From NCBI GenBank assembly GCA_036725605.1, contig DAIMDW010000030.1, forward strand, positions 12,956 through 76,955: a stretch of 64,000 bases of DNA, in the 5' to 3' direction. Origin of the DNA: CALBTQ01 sp036725605. GTDB lineage: Bacteria > Lernaellota > Lernaellaia > Lernaellales > Lernaellaceae. How positions within the stretch are numbered: the first letter of the stretch is position 1; every line of letters begins with the position of its first letter. The translations under genes and the position numbers were made by a program. Below are positions 9,834-17,560 of the stretch, one piece after another. The notes below the pieces were generated by a model. The model was given only the letters and a program-made list of their open reading frames with translations. It was not told where the DNA came from and did not search any database.

Positions 9834-11537
9834 GTGTCCACGGAAGCAGGCTTGGCGAAATCGTTTTATCGTTGGTTCCCCTTTGTTCTGACGGCGCTCG
9901 CCGTCGTCGTGTACGCCCGCGCCCTGCCCGCGCCCTATTTGTGGGACGACGTGTCGCTGATCGGTCAGAATCCGTCGTATGAAAATTCCGCCAATCTGCC
10001 GCTGTATTTCGTCGAGGACCTGGGGCACTTCAACCGCGATCCGCGCCGCATGGGTTTTTATCGTCCGCTGATGGCCCTGACCTTCCACGTCGAAATCGCG
10101 CTCTTCGGCCGTCACGCGCCCGTGCAGCGCGCGATCAACGTGCTGTGGCACGCGCTGGCCGCGATCGCCGTGTGGCTGCTGGCGCAAACGCTGCTGCACT
10201 CGCGCCACCGGGCGGCCTGGGCCGCCGCGCTCTATGCGGTGCACCCGCTGGCGAGCGAACAGGTGTTGCTGATCGCCAACCGCTGCGGCTTGATGGTCGG
10301 CGCGCTCAGCCTCTGGACCCTCGTGCTGTTCACGCGCGTCATTCCACCGGAGGGCGAACCGCGCCGCGACCGGCTGCCCGGCGCGATGATCCTCTACCTG
10401 CTGGCGCTGCTGTCCAAGCCCAACGCCCTGGTGCTGATCGTCCCCGCGCTCGCCTGGCTGTGGCTGGCGCGGCCGCAACAACGGCGCAGCGCGGCGGCCT
10501 GGCTGACCGTCTCGTTGCCGCTGGCCGCGTTGGCGGTGCTCTACGTCGTGATGCGCTGGGGCATCCTGCGGATTTCCCACGCGCACAAGGCGGTGGGCGT
10601 GGATCTGCTCACCCGCGTGCTGGCCGTGCCGGCGCTGACGCTCGACGCCCTGCGCCTCTCGCTGCTGCCGCTGGGCCTGCGCGCGATCCGCATCGTCGAT
10701 TACGCCGGCTGGACCTCCCCGCTCGCCGTGCTCGGCACGACCGCGCTGTGGCTGATTTTGCTGCTGGTCCTCTGGCGGCTGCGCAAACAATCGAACGCGC
10801 CGCTGTTCGGCATTATCTGGTTCGCCGCGACGATCGCCCCGACCGCCGGGCTGGTCGCGCTGGTGCGCCCCGTGGCCGAGCACTATTACTACCTGCCCCT
10901 GGTCGGCGTCATCCTGATGCTGGCCGGGATGGGCGACGGCCTGCCCGCGCGCAAACCGGTCGTCGCCGGCGCGCTCGCCCTGCTCGTGGTTTTCGCCGCC
11001 GCCACCGTCGACCGCGCGGGCGATTGGCGTAGCGAAGAAAGGCTCTGGCGCGACAACCTCGAATTCGAGCCGCGCAGCAGCGAGGTCCTCAACAACCTGG
11101 GGACGGCCTACGCCGAGCAAAAACGCGGCGATGACGCCCTGGCGATGTTCAACCGCGCGGCGCAGGTCAATCCGGGCAACGTCAAAGCGCGCCTCAACCG
11201 CGCGCACCTGGGCCTTTCGCTGAAAAAATACGAAGGCGTACTCGACGATTTGCGCGCCGTGCTCGCCTACGATCCGTGTCATCCCAAGGCGCTGATGCAC
11301 CTCGGACGGTTGACGATCCTTACCGCCGATCCGGCCGCCGACGAGCTGGCCGAGCGGCTGCAGCATGACCTGGCCTGCGCCGCCTTTATCGATTTGGGCC
11401 GGGGCATGGCCGCGCGCGAAAACGGTCGCGCCGCCGAGGCCCGCGTCTATTACGAACGCTTCCTCGCCGCCGTGCCCGGCCATCCGCTGACCGCGGCGGT
11501 GCGGCGGGAAATGCGCGATTTGCCGGTTGAGCATTGA
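9834..11537 (+). CDS. TMTC-like GT-C membrane protein with C-terminal TPRs
   Basis: About 567 residues. A membrane helix near the start (FPFVLTALAVVVYARAL) is followed by WDD in APYLWDDVSLIGQNP, the acidic motif of the first periplasmic loop of O-mannosyltransferase-like GT-C proteins, then GFYRPLM and about ten hydrophobic helices. The C-terminus has two to three TPR units (EVLNNLGTAYAEQKRGDDAL onward). This is the TMTC/tetratricopeptide glycosyltransferase architecture common in deltaproteobacterial lineages. The start is uncertain: the GTG at 9834 has no ribosome site, while a TTG at 9852 has a weak one (GGAAGCAG). It faces away from the GT-C gene at 8183-9778 and could glycosylate surface proteins. 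Confidence 0.75.
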   Translation: MSTEAGLAKSFYRWFPFVLTALAVVVYARALPAPYLWDDVSLIGQNPSYENSANLPLYFVEDLGHFNRDPRRMGFYRPLMALTFHVEIALFGRHAPVQRAINVLWHALAAIAVWLLAQTLLHSRHRAAWAAALYAVHPLASEQVLLIANRCGLMVGALSLWTLVLFTRVIPPEGEPRRDRLPGAMILYLLALLSKPNALVLIVPALAWLWLARPQQRRSAAAWLTVSLPLAALAVLYVVMRWGILRISHAHKAVGVDLLTRVLAVPALTLDALRLSLLPLGLRAIRIVDYAGWTSPLAVLGTTALWLILLLVLWRLRKQSNAPLFGIIWFAATIAPTAGLVALVRPVAEHYYYLPLVGVILMLAGMGDGLPARKPVVAGALALLVVFAAATVDRAGDWRSEERLWRDNLEFEPRSSEVLNNLGTAYAEQKRGDDALAMFNRAAQVNPGNVKARLNRAHLGLSLKKYEGVLDDLRAVLAYDPCHPKALMHLGRLTILTADPAADELAERLQHDLACAAFIDLGRGMAARENGRAAEARVYYERFLAAVPGHPLTAAVRREMRDLPVEH

Positions 11538-11563
11538 CGGTTTTTCGCTAAAAGGAGTATGAT
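11534..11563 (+). promoter_or_regulatory. sigma-70 type promoter for the lipoprotein gene at 11609
   Basis: TTGACG at 11534-11539 and TATGAT at 11558-11563 are separated by 18 bases. The -35 element overlaps the stop codon of the preceding gene. Predicted start is near 11570, leaving a leader of about 39 bases with AAGGAG before the ATG. Confidence 0.65.
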
Positions 11564-11608
11564 TCTTTTTTGTGCGACACTCGCTCGATCGGCGCAAGGA
11601 GCATCTCC

Positions 11609-12787
11609 ATGGGGGCTTGGAGGAGAACATTCTGCCTGATCTCTTTGGTGGTATGTCTCGCCTTTTTTGCGTCCGCCTGCTCCGATGACAAACCGCGCGA
11701 CGCCCACGGCATCGGCCTGACCTCGAACTCGCCCGATCCGCAATTCGACTTCAACACCGACGACGACGAGCCCGAACCCGAGTGGGGTTTGTGGTACGGC
11801 TCGTGGAACGAAAAGAGCTGGTCCTTCGAGCAGGTGCCCACCCCGGCGACGATCAGCCCGCGCCTGGCCCTGTTCGCCTACGGTCAGGAAGCGATCGTCA
11901 GCTCGCGCGTCATCAACAAAAAGAGCGAGCAGATCCGCGCCCTGTACCTGACCACGCGCGGCTCCGACGGCTCCTGGAACGACCGCGGCGAGCTGGACCG
12001 CACCACCGCCGAGGCGACCGCCACCTCCGCCTTGATGACCGCGGACAACAAACTGCATTTGCTCTACGCCGACGACGGCCTGCCGCGCCATTTGATCATC
12101 GACGGCGCCGGCGTGCGTTCCTACGATCCGCTGCCCGCGCCCACGCCGATCGAGTACGGCGCGCTCGCCGAAGCGCCCGACGGCTCGGTTCACGCGGTCT
12201 TCGGCGATTGGGATCTGTCGCACCAGGTCTTCGACGGCGCCGCCTGGACCGAACTGTCCACCTTCACCTACGGCCTCTACCCCGACCTCGCCTTCGGCCC
12301 GGCCGGCCTGGGCCACCTGGTGTACCTCACCCCGCGCGGCCTGGATGACGGTTACACGCTGATGTACTTCCTGTACATCGACGGTCAGTGGATCGGCGGC
12401 GGCATCCTGCCCGAAATTCAGGTCTTCCCCACGCCGCATCTGGCGGTGGATATGTTCGGCCGGCCGCACATCCTCGTGCCCAGTTCGCTGGGCCTGCTCT
12501 ACCTCGTGCGCAACAACCTCGCGCCCAGCGGCTGGGATTACGAAGTGATCGCCGGCAACAGTTGGAGCGCCGGATTCCAGTACGCCGACATCGCCATGGC
12601 CGGGGTGATCCCCGTGGTCGCCTACCGCGACGCCACGACCGCCAAAGGCTTCGCCGGCCGCGACGGCTCCGGCGGCTGGATCGTCGACGAATTCAAAGGC
12701 TTCGACGGCGGCTTCATCGGCATCGACCTGGCCATCGACCCCGACGCAAACCCCCACGTCGTCTTCGCCGGCTGGCGCGGGAAGTGA
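11609..12787 (+). CDS. lipoprotein with propeller-like repeats, function unknown
   Basis: 392 residues. The signal peptide RRTFCLISLVVCLAFFASAC ends in a lipobox with Cys, followed by Ser/Asp, so it is a lipidated exported protein. An acidic linker (FNTDDDEPEPE) leads into repeated blocks of the pattern D-G-S-W/H-hydrophobic (for example APDGSVHAVFGDWDLSHQVFDGAAW), suggesting a beta-propeller or sialidase-like fold. The ATG at 11609 is chosen because AAGGAG lies seven bases upstream and the signal peptide begins there. It is a single gene with its own promoter; no partner is evident. I do not recognise a specific family. Confidence 0.7.
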   Translation: MGAWRRTFCLISLVVCLAFFASACSDDKPRDAHGIGLTSNSPDPQFDFNTDDDEPEPEWGLWYGSWNEKSWSFEQVPTPATISPRLALFAYGQEAIVSSRVINKKSEQIRALYLTTRGSDGSWNDRGELDRTTAEATATSALMTADNKLHLLYADDGLPRHLIIDGAGVRSYDPLPAPTPIEYGALAEAPDGSVHAVFGDWDLSHQVFDGAAWTELSTFTYGLYPDLAFGPAGLGHLVYLTPRGLDDGYTLMYFLYIDGQWIGGGILPEIQVFPTPHLAVDMFGRPHILVPSSLGLLYLVRNNLAPSGWDYEVIAGNSWSAGFQYADIAMAGVIPVVAYRDATTAKGFAGRDGSGGWIVDEFKGFDGGFIGIDLAIDPDANPHVVFAGWRGK

Positions 12788-12949
12788 ACCTATATCTTTT
12801 GTTTTAATACCATTACGCAACGTGATCGTCTGGATCGAGATGGCAAGGTATCGTGTGTCATTGTTCAACCTATCATGCCAATGGTCGGTGGATTTTCTGC
12901 AACAACCTGTCGCAGAAAATTACTCCTCAATGGTAAAGGACGGAGGCCG

Positions 12950-13170
12950 GGTGGCACTGTTTTGCGAACGAATGAAATGAGCGAGCATAACAGTGGATAA
13001 TGACAACACTGATACACCTCGCTACGCTTGGTGAATCCGTGCCACACGACTGGCGAGTGAAGGATCTGGCTCCAATCGCGCACAGCTTTCGCCAGGGGCG
13101 AAAACTGTGGCACACAAAAAAAGCATCGTTCTTCCGTGTGCCACACTTTTGGCGAAGCCAAAGGTGTGCT
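12950..13170. repeat. cluster of GTGGCAC-ended hairpins in a gene-free stretch
   Basis: The gene-free stretch 12788-13171 contains several imperfect hairpins whose ends read GTGGCAC or its complement: ACACTTTTGGC-GAA-GCCAAAGGTGT near 13142-13167, CACAG..TTTCGCC-AGG-GGCGAAA..CTGTG near 13081-13109, and a wider pair near 12951-12994. The pattern resembles REP/BIME-type arrays. The remaining sequence from 12788 to 12950 holds nothing I can identify. No open frame here is credible. Confidence 0.5.
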
Positions 13171-13171
13171 G

Positions 13172-13269
13172 GTCGTCACCAGATCCTCGGGTCAAGCCCG
13201 AGGATGACAGAGAGGATCGTCATGCCCGCGCAGGTGGGCATCCAGGACCGGCCGACACCCTTCCCGACC
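13172..13269 (-). repeat. 98-bp two-hairpin repeat, copy A
   Basis: Contains ATCCTCGGG-TCAAG-CCCGAGGAT and a second hairpin CATGCCC...GGGCAT. About 80 of 98 positions match copy B at 16993-17090 in inverted orientation, including an identical 38-39-bp block. It ends three bases from the stop codon of the lipoprotein gene on the minus strand, so on that strand it starts directly after the gene. Confidence 0.8.
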
Positions 13270-13272
13270 TTT

Positions 13273-15363
13273 TTACCCGACCACCAACCGCAGAATTTGC
13301 AGCAGAAGTTTCACGTCGCCGAGCAGGTCGATCAGCAGTTTCGGCATATCCCGGCTGAGCAGCCAATTGGTGAAGGATTCGCCGATCAGGTCGGTTAGAA
13401 ACTCTTCGATCGACGTCGGGTACAGCACGCCGGGGATGCCGAAATCGCCTTCGAGCCGCAGCAGGTTGGCCGGAATCAGATCGTCGCTTTGATCGTCCGT
13501 TTCGGCGTCGATCGTCTCGATCGCCGTGACGAGCTTGTCGACGGCGGTGATGATTTCGTCCAATCCCTGGCCCAGTTGCTCGTCGCCCTTGTCCTCGGCC
13601 AGCACCGCGCCGGCTTCCTCGACCGTCGCGGCCCGCGACAGCTCGATCACCTGGCCGGGCATCAGCGCGTCGTACACGTCGGCCACGCCGACCAACAGCG
13701 AGGCGATCGCATCGAGCAGATACGCTTCGCCGCGGTCGATCTCCACCGTGCCCACCGCCGTGGAGCCGCCCTGCTCGGTGAGCACCAGGCGTTCGACGAC
13801 CCGCGCGAAGTTCGCGTCCGCTTCGACGTCGGCCATGCGCGGCCCGAGCGTCGCGGCCACCGCGCGCCCGTCGGCGAGGATCGCGTCGATCAGTTCGAAC
13901 AGCCCGATCTCATCGAGCATGTACCGGTCGATGTGCGCCATCGCGCCGAACACGAAGCGGATGCCCTCAACCAGCCCCAGCGCCATCTGCGCCGACGGCT
14001 CGCCGGGCGTCGCGGCCAGCGCGGCCTCCAAACGCGGCACGCCCGAGAAAAAGTCGCCGCGCGCCAGATAGAAATACCCCCAGGCCAGCGCGTCGTCGCC
14101 GGTCGGCGGATGAATGTAGGTTTCGCTCGTCGCCTGCGCCGTCGGCAGTTCGCGGTCGGCGAAATAGCGCTCGTGCGCCACCGCCGCCAGCAGCGTCGCG
14201 CCGACGCCGTAGTTGACCTGCTCGCCCTTGAGCACGTAGTCGTACATCTCCCAGGTCGACGGACCGGTGCCGTAGCTGGTGCCCAGCAGCAGCGTTTCGC
14301 CTTGTTCGTCGACTACCGCCTGGTCCAGCGCCCCGCGCAACGCGCGATCGGCGATCGGCAGCAGGTCGTCGACCGGCGCGCCCTCGCCCGCCGCGCGGTA
14401 GATGCCGTAGGCGACCAGCGGCCCGACGCTGGTCTCCAGGTACGTCTCCGGCCGGTTCATGATCGTGTGCCAGCGGTTGGCGTCGTCGATCAGATTCGCC
14501 ATCGCCGTCGTCTGAGCGACGAACCGTTCCTGCACCCGGTCGCGTCCCTCGTGCCCGGCCGGGATCGTCCCCAGCGCGATCGCCGAGGCCGCGACGATCC
14601 ACGCGTTGCCGCGCCCCCAGTAGTCCTTCTCCGCCGGCTTCACGATGTCCTCGTCGGCGTCGTACATGTGCCGGTACATGCCGGTGTCCGCGTCGCGCAG
14701 ATGGTCGGCGAACACGTCGAACTGCAGCACCGCCTCGGTCCAGCAAGCCGCATCGTTGTCGGTCACGCCCAGTTCGTTGAGGAACGGCGTGACCATGAAC
14801 AGCGTGTCGGCCCAGATCTGATTGCCCGAAATCCAGCCCATGTGGTTGAGCCCGCCGTCCGGAATGCGTTCGGCCTGTTCGAAAACGTAGGTGCGCGCGC
14901 GGTCGACCACCTCGCGGTACGTCGCGCCGCCCTCGTCGTTGTACAGATTCAGCGCCACCCACGCCGGCGGCACGTGATCGTTGTAGGCGATGGTATAGCC
15001 CGCGGCGATGTGGTCGTCGAGCCAGGTGACCACGTAGTCGCGGTAGCGCTGCTCGCCGGTGAGCCGGTACAGTTCGTACATGCCCTTCATCAGCACGCCG
15101 CTGTCCCAGCTCCAGCCCATGTTCGCCGGATCGACCGTGGCGATCCACGAGTCGGCCAGCGCCGTCGCGGTCGCCAGCGGTTCGTCGATCGCATCGTCGT
15201 CATCGTCGTCGGGGGAAGAGTCGTCGTCGCTCGCGTCGTCATCGTCATCGTCGTCGACGGACAGATCGTCGTTATCGTCGTCGTCATCGTCGCCGCACGC
15301 GAAGGTCAGCGGCAGCAACAACGTCAAAAGCAACAACCACAGCCAGGGGCGACGCAAACGCAT
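13273..15363 (-). CDS. poly-Asp lipoprotein with GH88/GH105-like domain
   Basis: About 696 residues. Signal peptide RLRRPWLWLLLLTLLLPLTFAC ends in a lipobox; Cys is followed by Gly and a low-complexity Asp/Ser linker of roughly 45 residues. Residues about 60-400 resemble unsaturated glucuronyl/rhamnogalacturonyl hydrolases (alpha/alpha barrel): GWSWDSGVLMKGMYELYRLT, then GNAWIVAASAIALG and YLETSVGPLVAYGIYRAA. These enzymes remove unsaturated uronic acids from polysaccharide fragments, here presumably at the cell surface. The region after 400 has TPR-like helices (YFYLARGDFFSGVPRLEAAL) and an unknown tail. The ATG at 15363 has GAGGAGG five bases upstream. The catalytic activity is inferred from motif likeness only. 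Confidence 0.72.
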   Translation of the reverse strand: MRLRRPWLWLLLLTLLLPLTFACGDDDDDDNDDLSVDDDDDDDASDDDSSPDDDDDDAIDEPLATATALADSWIATVDPANMGWSWDSGVLMKGMYELYRLTGEQRYRDYVVTWLDDHIAAGYTIAYNDHVPPAWVALNLYNDEGGATYREVVDRARTYVFEQAERIPDGGLNHMGWISGNQIWADTLFMVTPFLNELGVTDNDAACWTEAVLQFDVFADHLRDADTGMYRHMYDADEDIVKPAEKDYWGRGNAWIVAASAIALGTIPAGHEGRDRVQERFVAQTTAMANLIDDANRWHTIMNRPETYLETSVGPLVAYGIYRAAGEGAPVDDLLPIADRALRGALDQAVVDEQGETLLLGTSYGTGPSTWEMYDYVLKGEQVNYGVGATLLAAVAHERYFADRELPTAQATSETYIHPPTGDDALAWGYFYLARGDFFSGVPRLEAALAATPGEPSAQMALGLVEGIRFVFGAMAHIDRYMLDEIGLFELIDAILADGRAVAATLGPRMADVEADANFARVVERLVLTEQGGSTAVGTVEIDRGEAYLLDAIASLLVGVADVYDALMPGQVIELSRAATVEEAGAVLAEDKGDEQLGQGLDEIITAVDKLVTAIETIDAETDDQSDDLIPANLLRLEGDFGIPGVLYPTSIEEFLTDLIGESFTNWLLSRDMPKLLIDLLGDVKLLLQILRLVVG

Positions 15364-15410
15364 GGTTCCTCCTCGGTGTACAACCGTCCGTATTGTGCCC
15401 GGCCGCACGC

Positions 15411-15450
15411 AAAAATGAAAGACCGCGCGCCGATCACTCCGCGCGCGGTC
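15411..15450 (-). terminator. Rho-independent terminator after the dehydratase pair
   Basis: On the minus strand GACCGCGCGC, a 10-base loop and GCGCGCGGTC form a 10-bp perfect stem, followed by TTTCATTTTT. It lies 20 bp after the stop codon of the gene at 15470-15877. Confidence 0.8.
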
Positions 15451-15469
15451 GTCTGCTTGTCGAAATCGA

Positions 15470-15877
15470 TTATTCGTCCAATTCCAGCTCGGCGGTGGCC
15501 ATTGAAATGACCTCTTCGCCTTTCTGGTTGACCGCGACGAACTGCGTGGTCGCCTTGCCGCCCTCGACCGCCGTGACCGTCCCCTGGACGATCACCTTGT
15601 CGTCCGGCCGCACCGGGGCCGAGAAGCGCACCTTGATGCGCTTGAGCGCGCCCGGATCGTCCGCAAACTCGACGTTGGCGCGCGCCGCGTAGGCCATCGT
15701 GCACAGCCCCTGCAGGATGTTGCCGCCCAGACCGACCATCTTCGCGAAGTCGACGTCGATGTGAATCGGATTGAAATCGCCGGAGGCGCCGGCGTAGAAA
15801 AACGGCGCGTACTTGCCGACGGACTGCTTGAGTTCAAACGCGTCGCCCGCGTGGATTTCGTTGATCTTCTTGCTCAT
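15470..15877 (-). CDS. MaoC-like hydratase/dehydratase subunit (HadB-like)
   Basis: 135 residues, single hot-dog fold. The hydratase-2 motif YAGASGDFNPIHID contains the catalytic Asp and His; NILQGLCTMAYAARA and DPGALKRIKVRFSAPVRPDD follow in the order seen in mycobacterial HadB-type (R)-3-hydroxyacyl-ACP dehydratases. It dehydrates or hydrates (3R)-hydroxyacyl thioesters. It overlaps the gene at 15874-16314 by an ATGA, suggesting a HadA-HadB type heterodimer in which this subunit carries the catalytic residues. The physiological chain (fatty acid elongation or a polyketide-like lipid) is not shown by the context. Confidence 0.83.
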   Translation of the reverse strand: MSKKINEIHAGDAFELKQSVGKYAPFFYAGASGDFNPIHIDVDFAKMVGLGGNILQGLCTMAYAARANVEFADDPGALKRIKVRFSAPVRPDDKVIVQGTVTAVEGGKATTQFVAVNQKGEEVISMATAELELDE

Positions 15878-16314
15878 GACGCACCTCCGCGAATCAGCAC
15901 GGTGAAAAACCCGGTGGTCACCGGCTCGCCGTCGACGCTGCTGTCGAGCTCGAACTTGACGATCAAATTGCCTTTTTTCGCCTCGGCCCCCAGCAGTTTG
16001 CCGGTGGTGATCACTTCGTCGTTGTGTTTCACGAGCTTATGGAATATAAATTCCTGCTCACCGTGGACCAACATCATGACGTTCAGCGACAGGTCTTTAT
16101 CAAGCAGCATGTCGCCCATCATTTGTTTCTGATACACCACGGCGAACATGGGCGGCGCCACGATTTCCCCGTAAGGTCCGTCTTTCGCGACCTCCGGCTT
16201 GGTGCACAACGGGTGACGCTCGTCGGTGGCGAAGGTGTATTCCTTGATCTTCTCGATGCCGACGACGTACCGTCTGGGCGGGTAAGTCTTGCCGATAAAC
16301 TTGGGATCGATCAT
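15874..16314 (-). CDS. FAS1/MaoC N-terminal-like dehydratase subunit (HadA-like)
   Basis: 146 residues. Begins MIDPKFIGKTYPPRRYVVGIEKIKEY in pattern with HadA/Rv0636-partner proteins (key features: KxYPPxxY, then EKIKEYAFAT-type helix), followed by PYGEIVAPPMFAVVYQKQMM and LVHGEQEFIFHKLV. It lacks the catalytic DxNPxH motif, as expected for the non-catalytic hot-dog partner. The ATG at 16314 has GGAGG seven bases upstream; longer upstream frames have no ribosome site. It is the first gene of a two-gene operon with its own promoter at 16358-16385 and a terminator after the second gene. Confidence 0.8.
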   Translation of the reverse strand: MIDPKFIGKTYPPRRYVVGIEKIKEYTFATDERHPLCTKPEVAKDGPYGEIVAPPMFAVVYQKQMMGDMLLDKDLSLNVMMLVHGEQEFIFHKLVKHNDEVITTGKLLGAEAKKGNLIVKFELDSSVDGEPVTTGFFTVLIRGGAS

Positions 16315-16357
16315 GTGCGCGCCTCCAAGATGGTAAAGGTATGTGTGTCCGTTGCCG

Positions 16358-16385
16358 ATATTACACCAGGAGAAGGTGCTGTCAA
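16358..16385 (-). promoter_or_regulatory. sigma-70 type promoter of the HadAB-like operon
   Basis: Minus strand: TTGACA (16385-16380), 16-base spacer, TAATAT (16363-16358). Predicted start near 16350, about 35 bases before the ATG at 16314. The -35 element is a perfect consensus match. Confidence 0.7.
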
Positions 16386-16447
16386 CAAATGGAAGTGCAA
16401 CCGCGACGCCTGTTTTCAATTGCGAAACTTGTTGTGGAATTAAAAAG

Positions 16448-16987
16448 ATGACGCCGGAAACAAGAGAAAAAACAGCCATTCGTGAGGCCACGTTGACCGA
16501 CGCGCCGGCCATTGCCGCCGTGCACGTGGCCGCCTGGAAGAAAACCTACAACGAGCAGATCCCCGAGGAATTTCTCAACCGTCTCAACATCGACAAATAC
16601 ACCTGGAACTGGGAATCGTGGCTCGCCTATCCCAGCACGCCCGAAGCGCGCACCTGGGTCGTGGTCTACGACGACCGGATCGTCGGCTTCGCCGGCGTCG
16701 GCCCCTGCCGCGACGACGACATGGACCTGGGCGACGCCATGGAAATCCACGGCATCTACTTCCATCCCGACATCTGGCGCCTGGGCCTGGGCCGCGCGCT
16801 CATGCAGTGGATCTTCGACGATCTGCGCCGCCGCGATTACAACCTGCTGACCCTCTGGACGCTCGAAGCCAACAAACGCGCCCGCAGCTTCTACGAATCG
16901 CTGGGCATGACCGCCGACGGCGAAACCAAGGTCGACTTCAAAGACGGCTTCGAACTCGATGAAATCCGGTATACGATCCGGATTTGA
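16448..16987 (+). CDS. GNAT-family N-acetyltransferase
   Basis: 179 residues. Shows the GNAT order: IREATLTDAPAIAAVHVAAWK at the N-terminus, VVVYDDRIVGFAGVG strand pair, then HGIYFHPDIWRLGLGRALMQWIF containing the acetyl-CoA pyrophosphate loop (R-x-x-G-x-G/A variant), and LWTLEANKRARSFYESLGM, the usual motif B. It transfers an acetyl group from acetyl-CoA to an amine; the substrate is unknown. The start is the ATG at 16448. It is divergent from the dehydratase operon, with 133 bp between starts. A 98-bp repeat begins six bases after its stop. Confidence 0.85.
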   Translation: MTPETREKTAIREATLTDAPAIAAVHVAAWKKTYNEQIPEEFLNRLNIDKYTWNWESWLAYPSTPEARTWVVVYDDRIVGFAGVGPCRDDDMDLGDAMEIHGIYFHPDIWRLGLGRALMQWIFDDLRRRDYNLLTLWTLEANKRARSFYESLGMTADGETKVDFKDGFELDEIRYTIRI

Positions 16988-16992
16988 GCTAA

Positions 16993-17090
16993 GGTCAGGA
17001 AAAGCATCGGCTGGTCCTGGATGCCCACTTACTCGGGCATGACACCCCCTCCTGTCATCCTCGGGCTTGACCCGAGGATCTGGTGACGAC
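16993..17090 (+). repeat. 98-bp two-hairpin repeat, copy B
   Basis: Inverted counterpart of copy A (13172-13269). Contains ATGCCC...GGGCAT and ATCCTCGGG-CTTGA-CCCGAGGAT. It starts six bases after the acetyltransferase stop. Relative to the gene in front of it, it has the same orientation as copy A. Confidence 0.8.
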
Positions 17091-17162
17091 AAGCACCGGG
17101 AAGCAAGAAAACTATCGAGGGGCAACGATAAACCATTTTCCCATGCAAGCGACTCACGGTCG

Positions 17163-17260
17163 CAACCAGATCCTGAAACAAGTTCAGGATGACATTCTGC
17201 CCCTTACCGTCGCGCCCAGCGCAGCCTACCTTTCAAAAAGGTCAGGATGATATTCTGACT
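17163..17260. repeat. diverged partial copies of the same hairpin element
   Basis: CCAGATCCTGAA-ACAAG-TTCAGGAT followed by GACATTCTG near 17165-17199 has the same architecture as the first hairpin of copies A and B but a different stem sequence. A half copy, GGTCAGGATGATATTCTGAC, lies near 17238-17257. The rest of the stretch 17091-17358 is AT-rich and holds no gene I can support. Confidence 0.5.
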
Positions 17261-17358
17261 ATGACCAAATATTAAGGCGCTTGCTATCATCATTTCGACC
17301 AACATAATTATCCTCATTTTAACAGCAATATTCACCGTTCCCCTTCCCGCTAAAACTT

Positions 17359-17395
17359 AAAAAAAAGAGGCCGTCGGGCGGCACATCCGACGGCC
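17359..17395 (-). terminator. Rho-independent terminator of the dcw operon
   Basis: Minus strand stem GGCCGTCGG / CCGACGGCC (9 bp, 9-base loop) followed by TCTTTTTTTT. It lies about 165 bp after the ftsZ stop and is the only strong terminator seen for the whole cluster. Confidence 0.88.
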
Positions 17396-17560
17396 GTAGT
17401 CATTGGGGTAACCTTGGTTTTATCCCGGGCGTTGCGTTCGGGGGGAAGGGTGACGTACGTCCGGGGTGAACGATCGCCGGGCGATCGTTGGGGGCAACAT
17501 CGTTATCGGTTCGAAACGGAGTCGCATGGCTTTTCCTCTTTCAATGATGCGCCGGCCGGA

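Noticed and set aside
8019..11630. A 1203-codon open frame on the minus strand
   Set aside because: Only its last 55 codons look real (the small membrane protein). The rest runs antisense to the TMTC-like gene and out of frame through the GT-C gene, with Arg/Gly/Ala-rich shadow composition.
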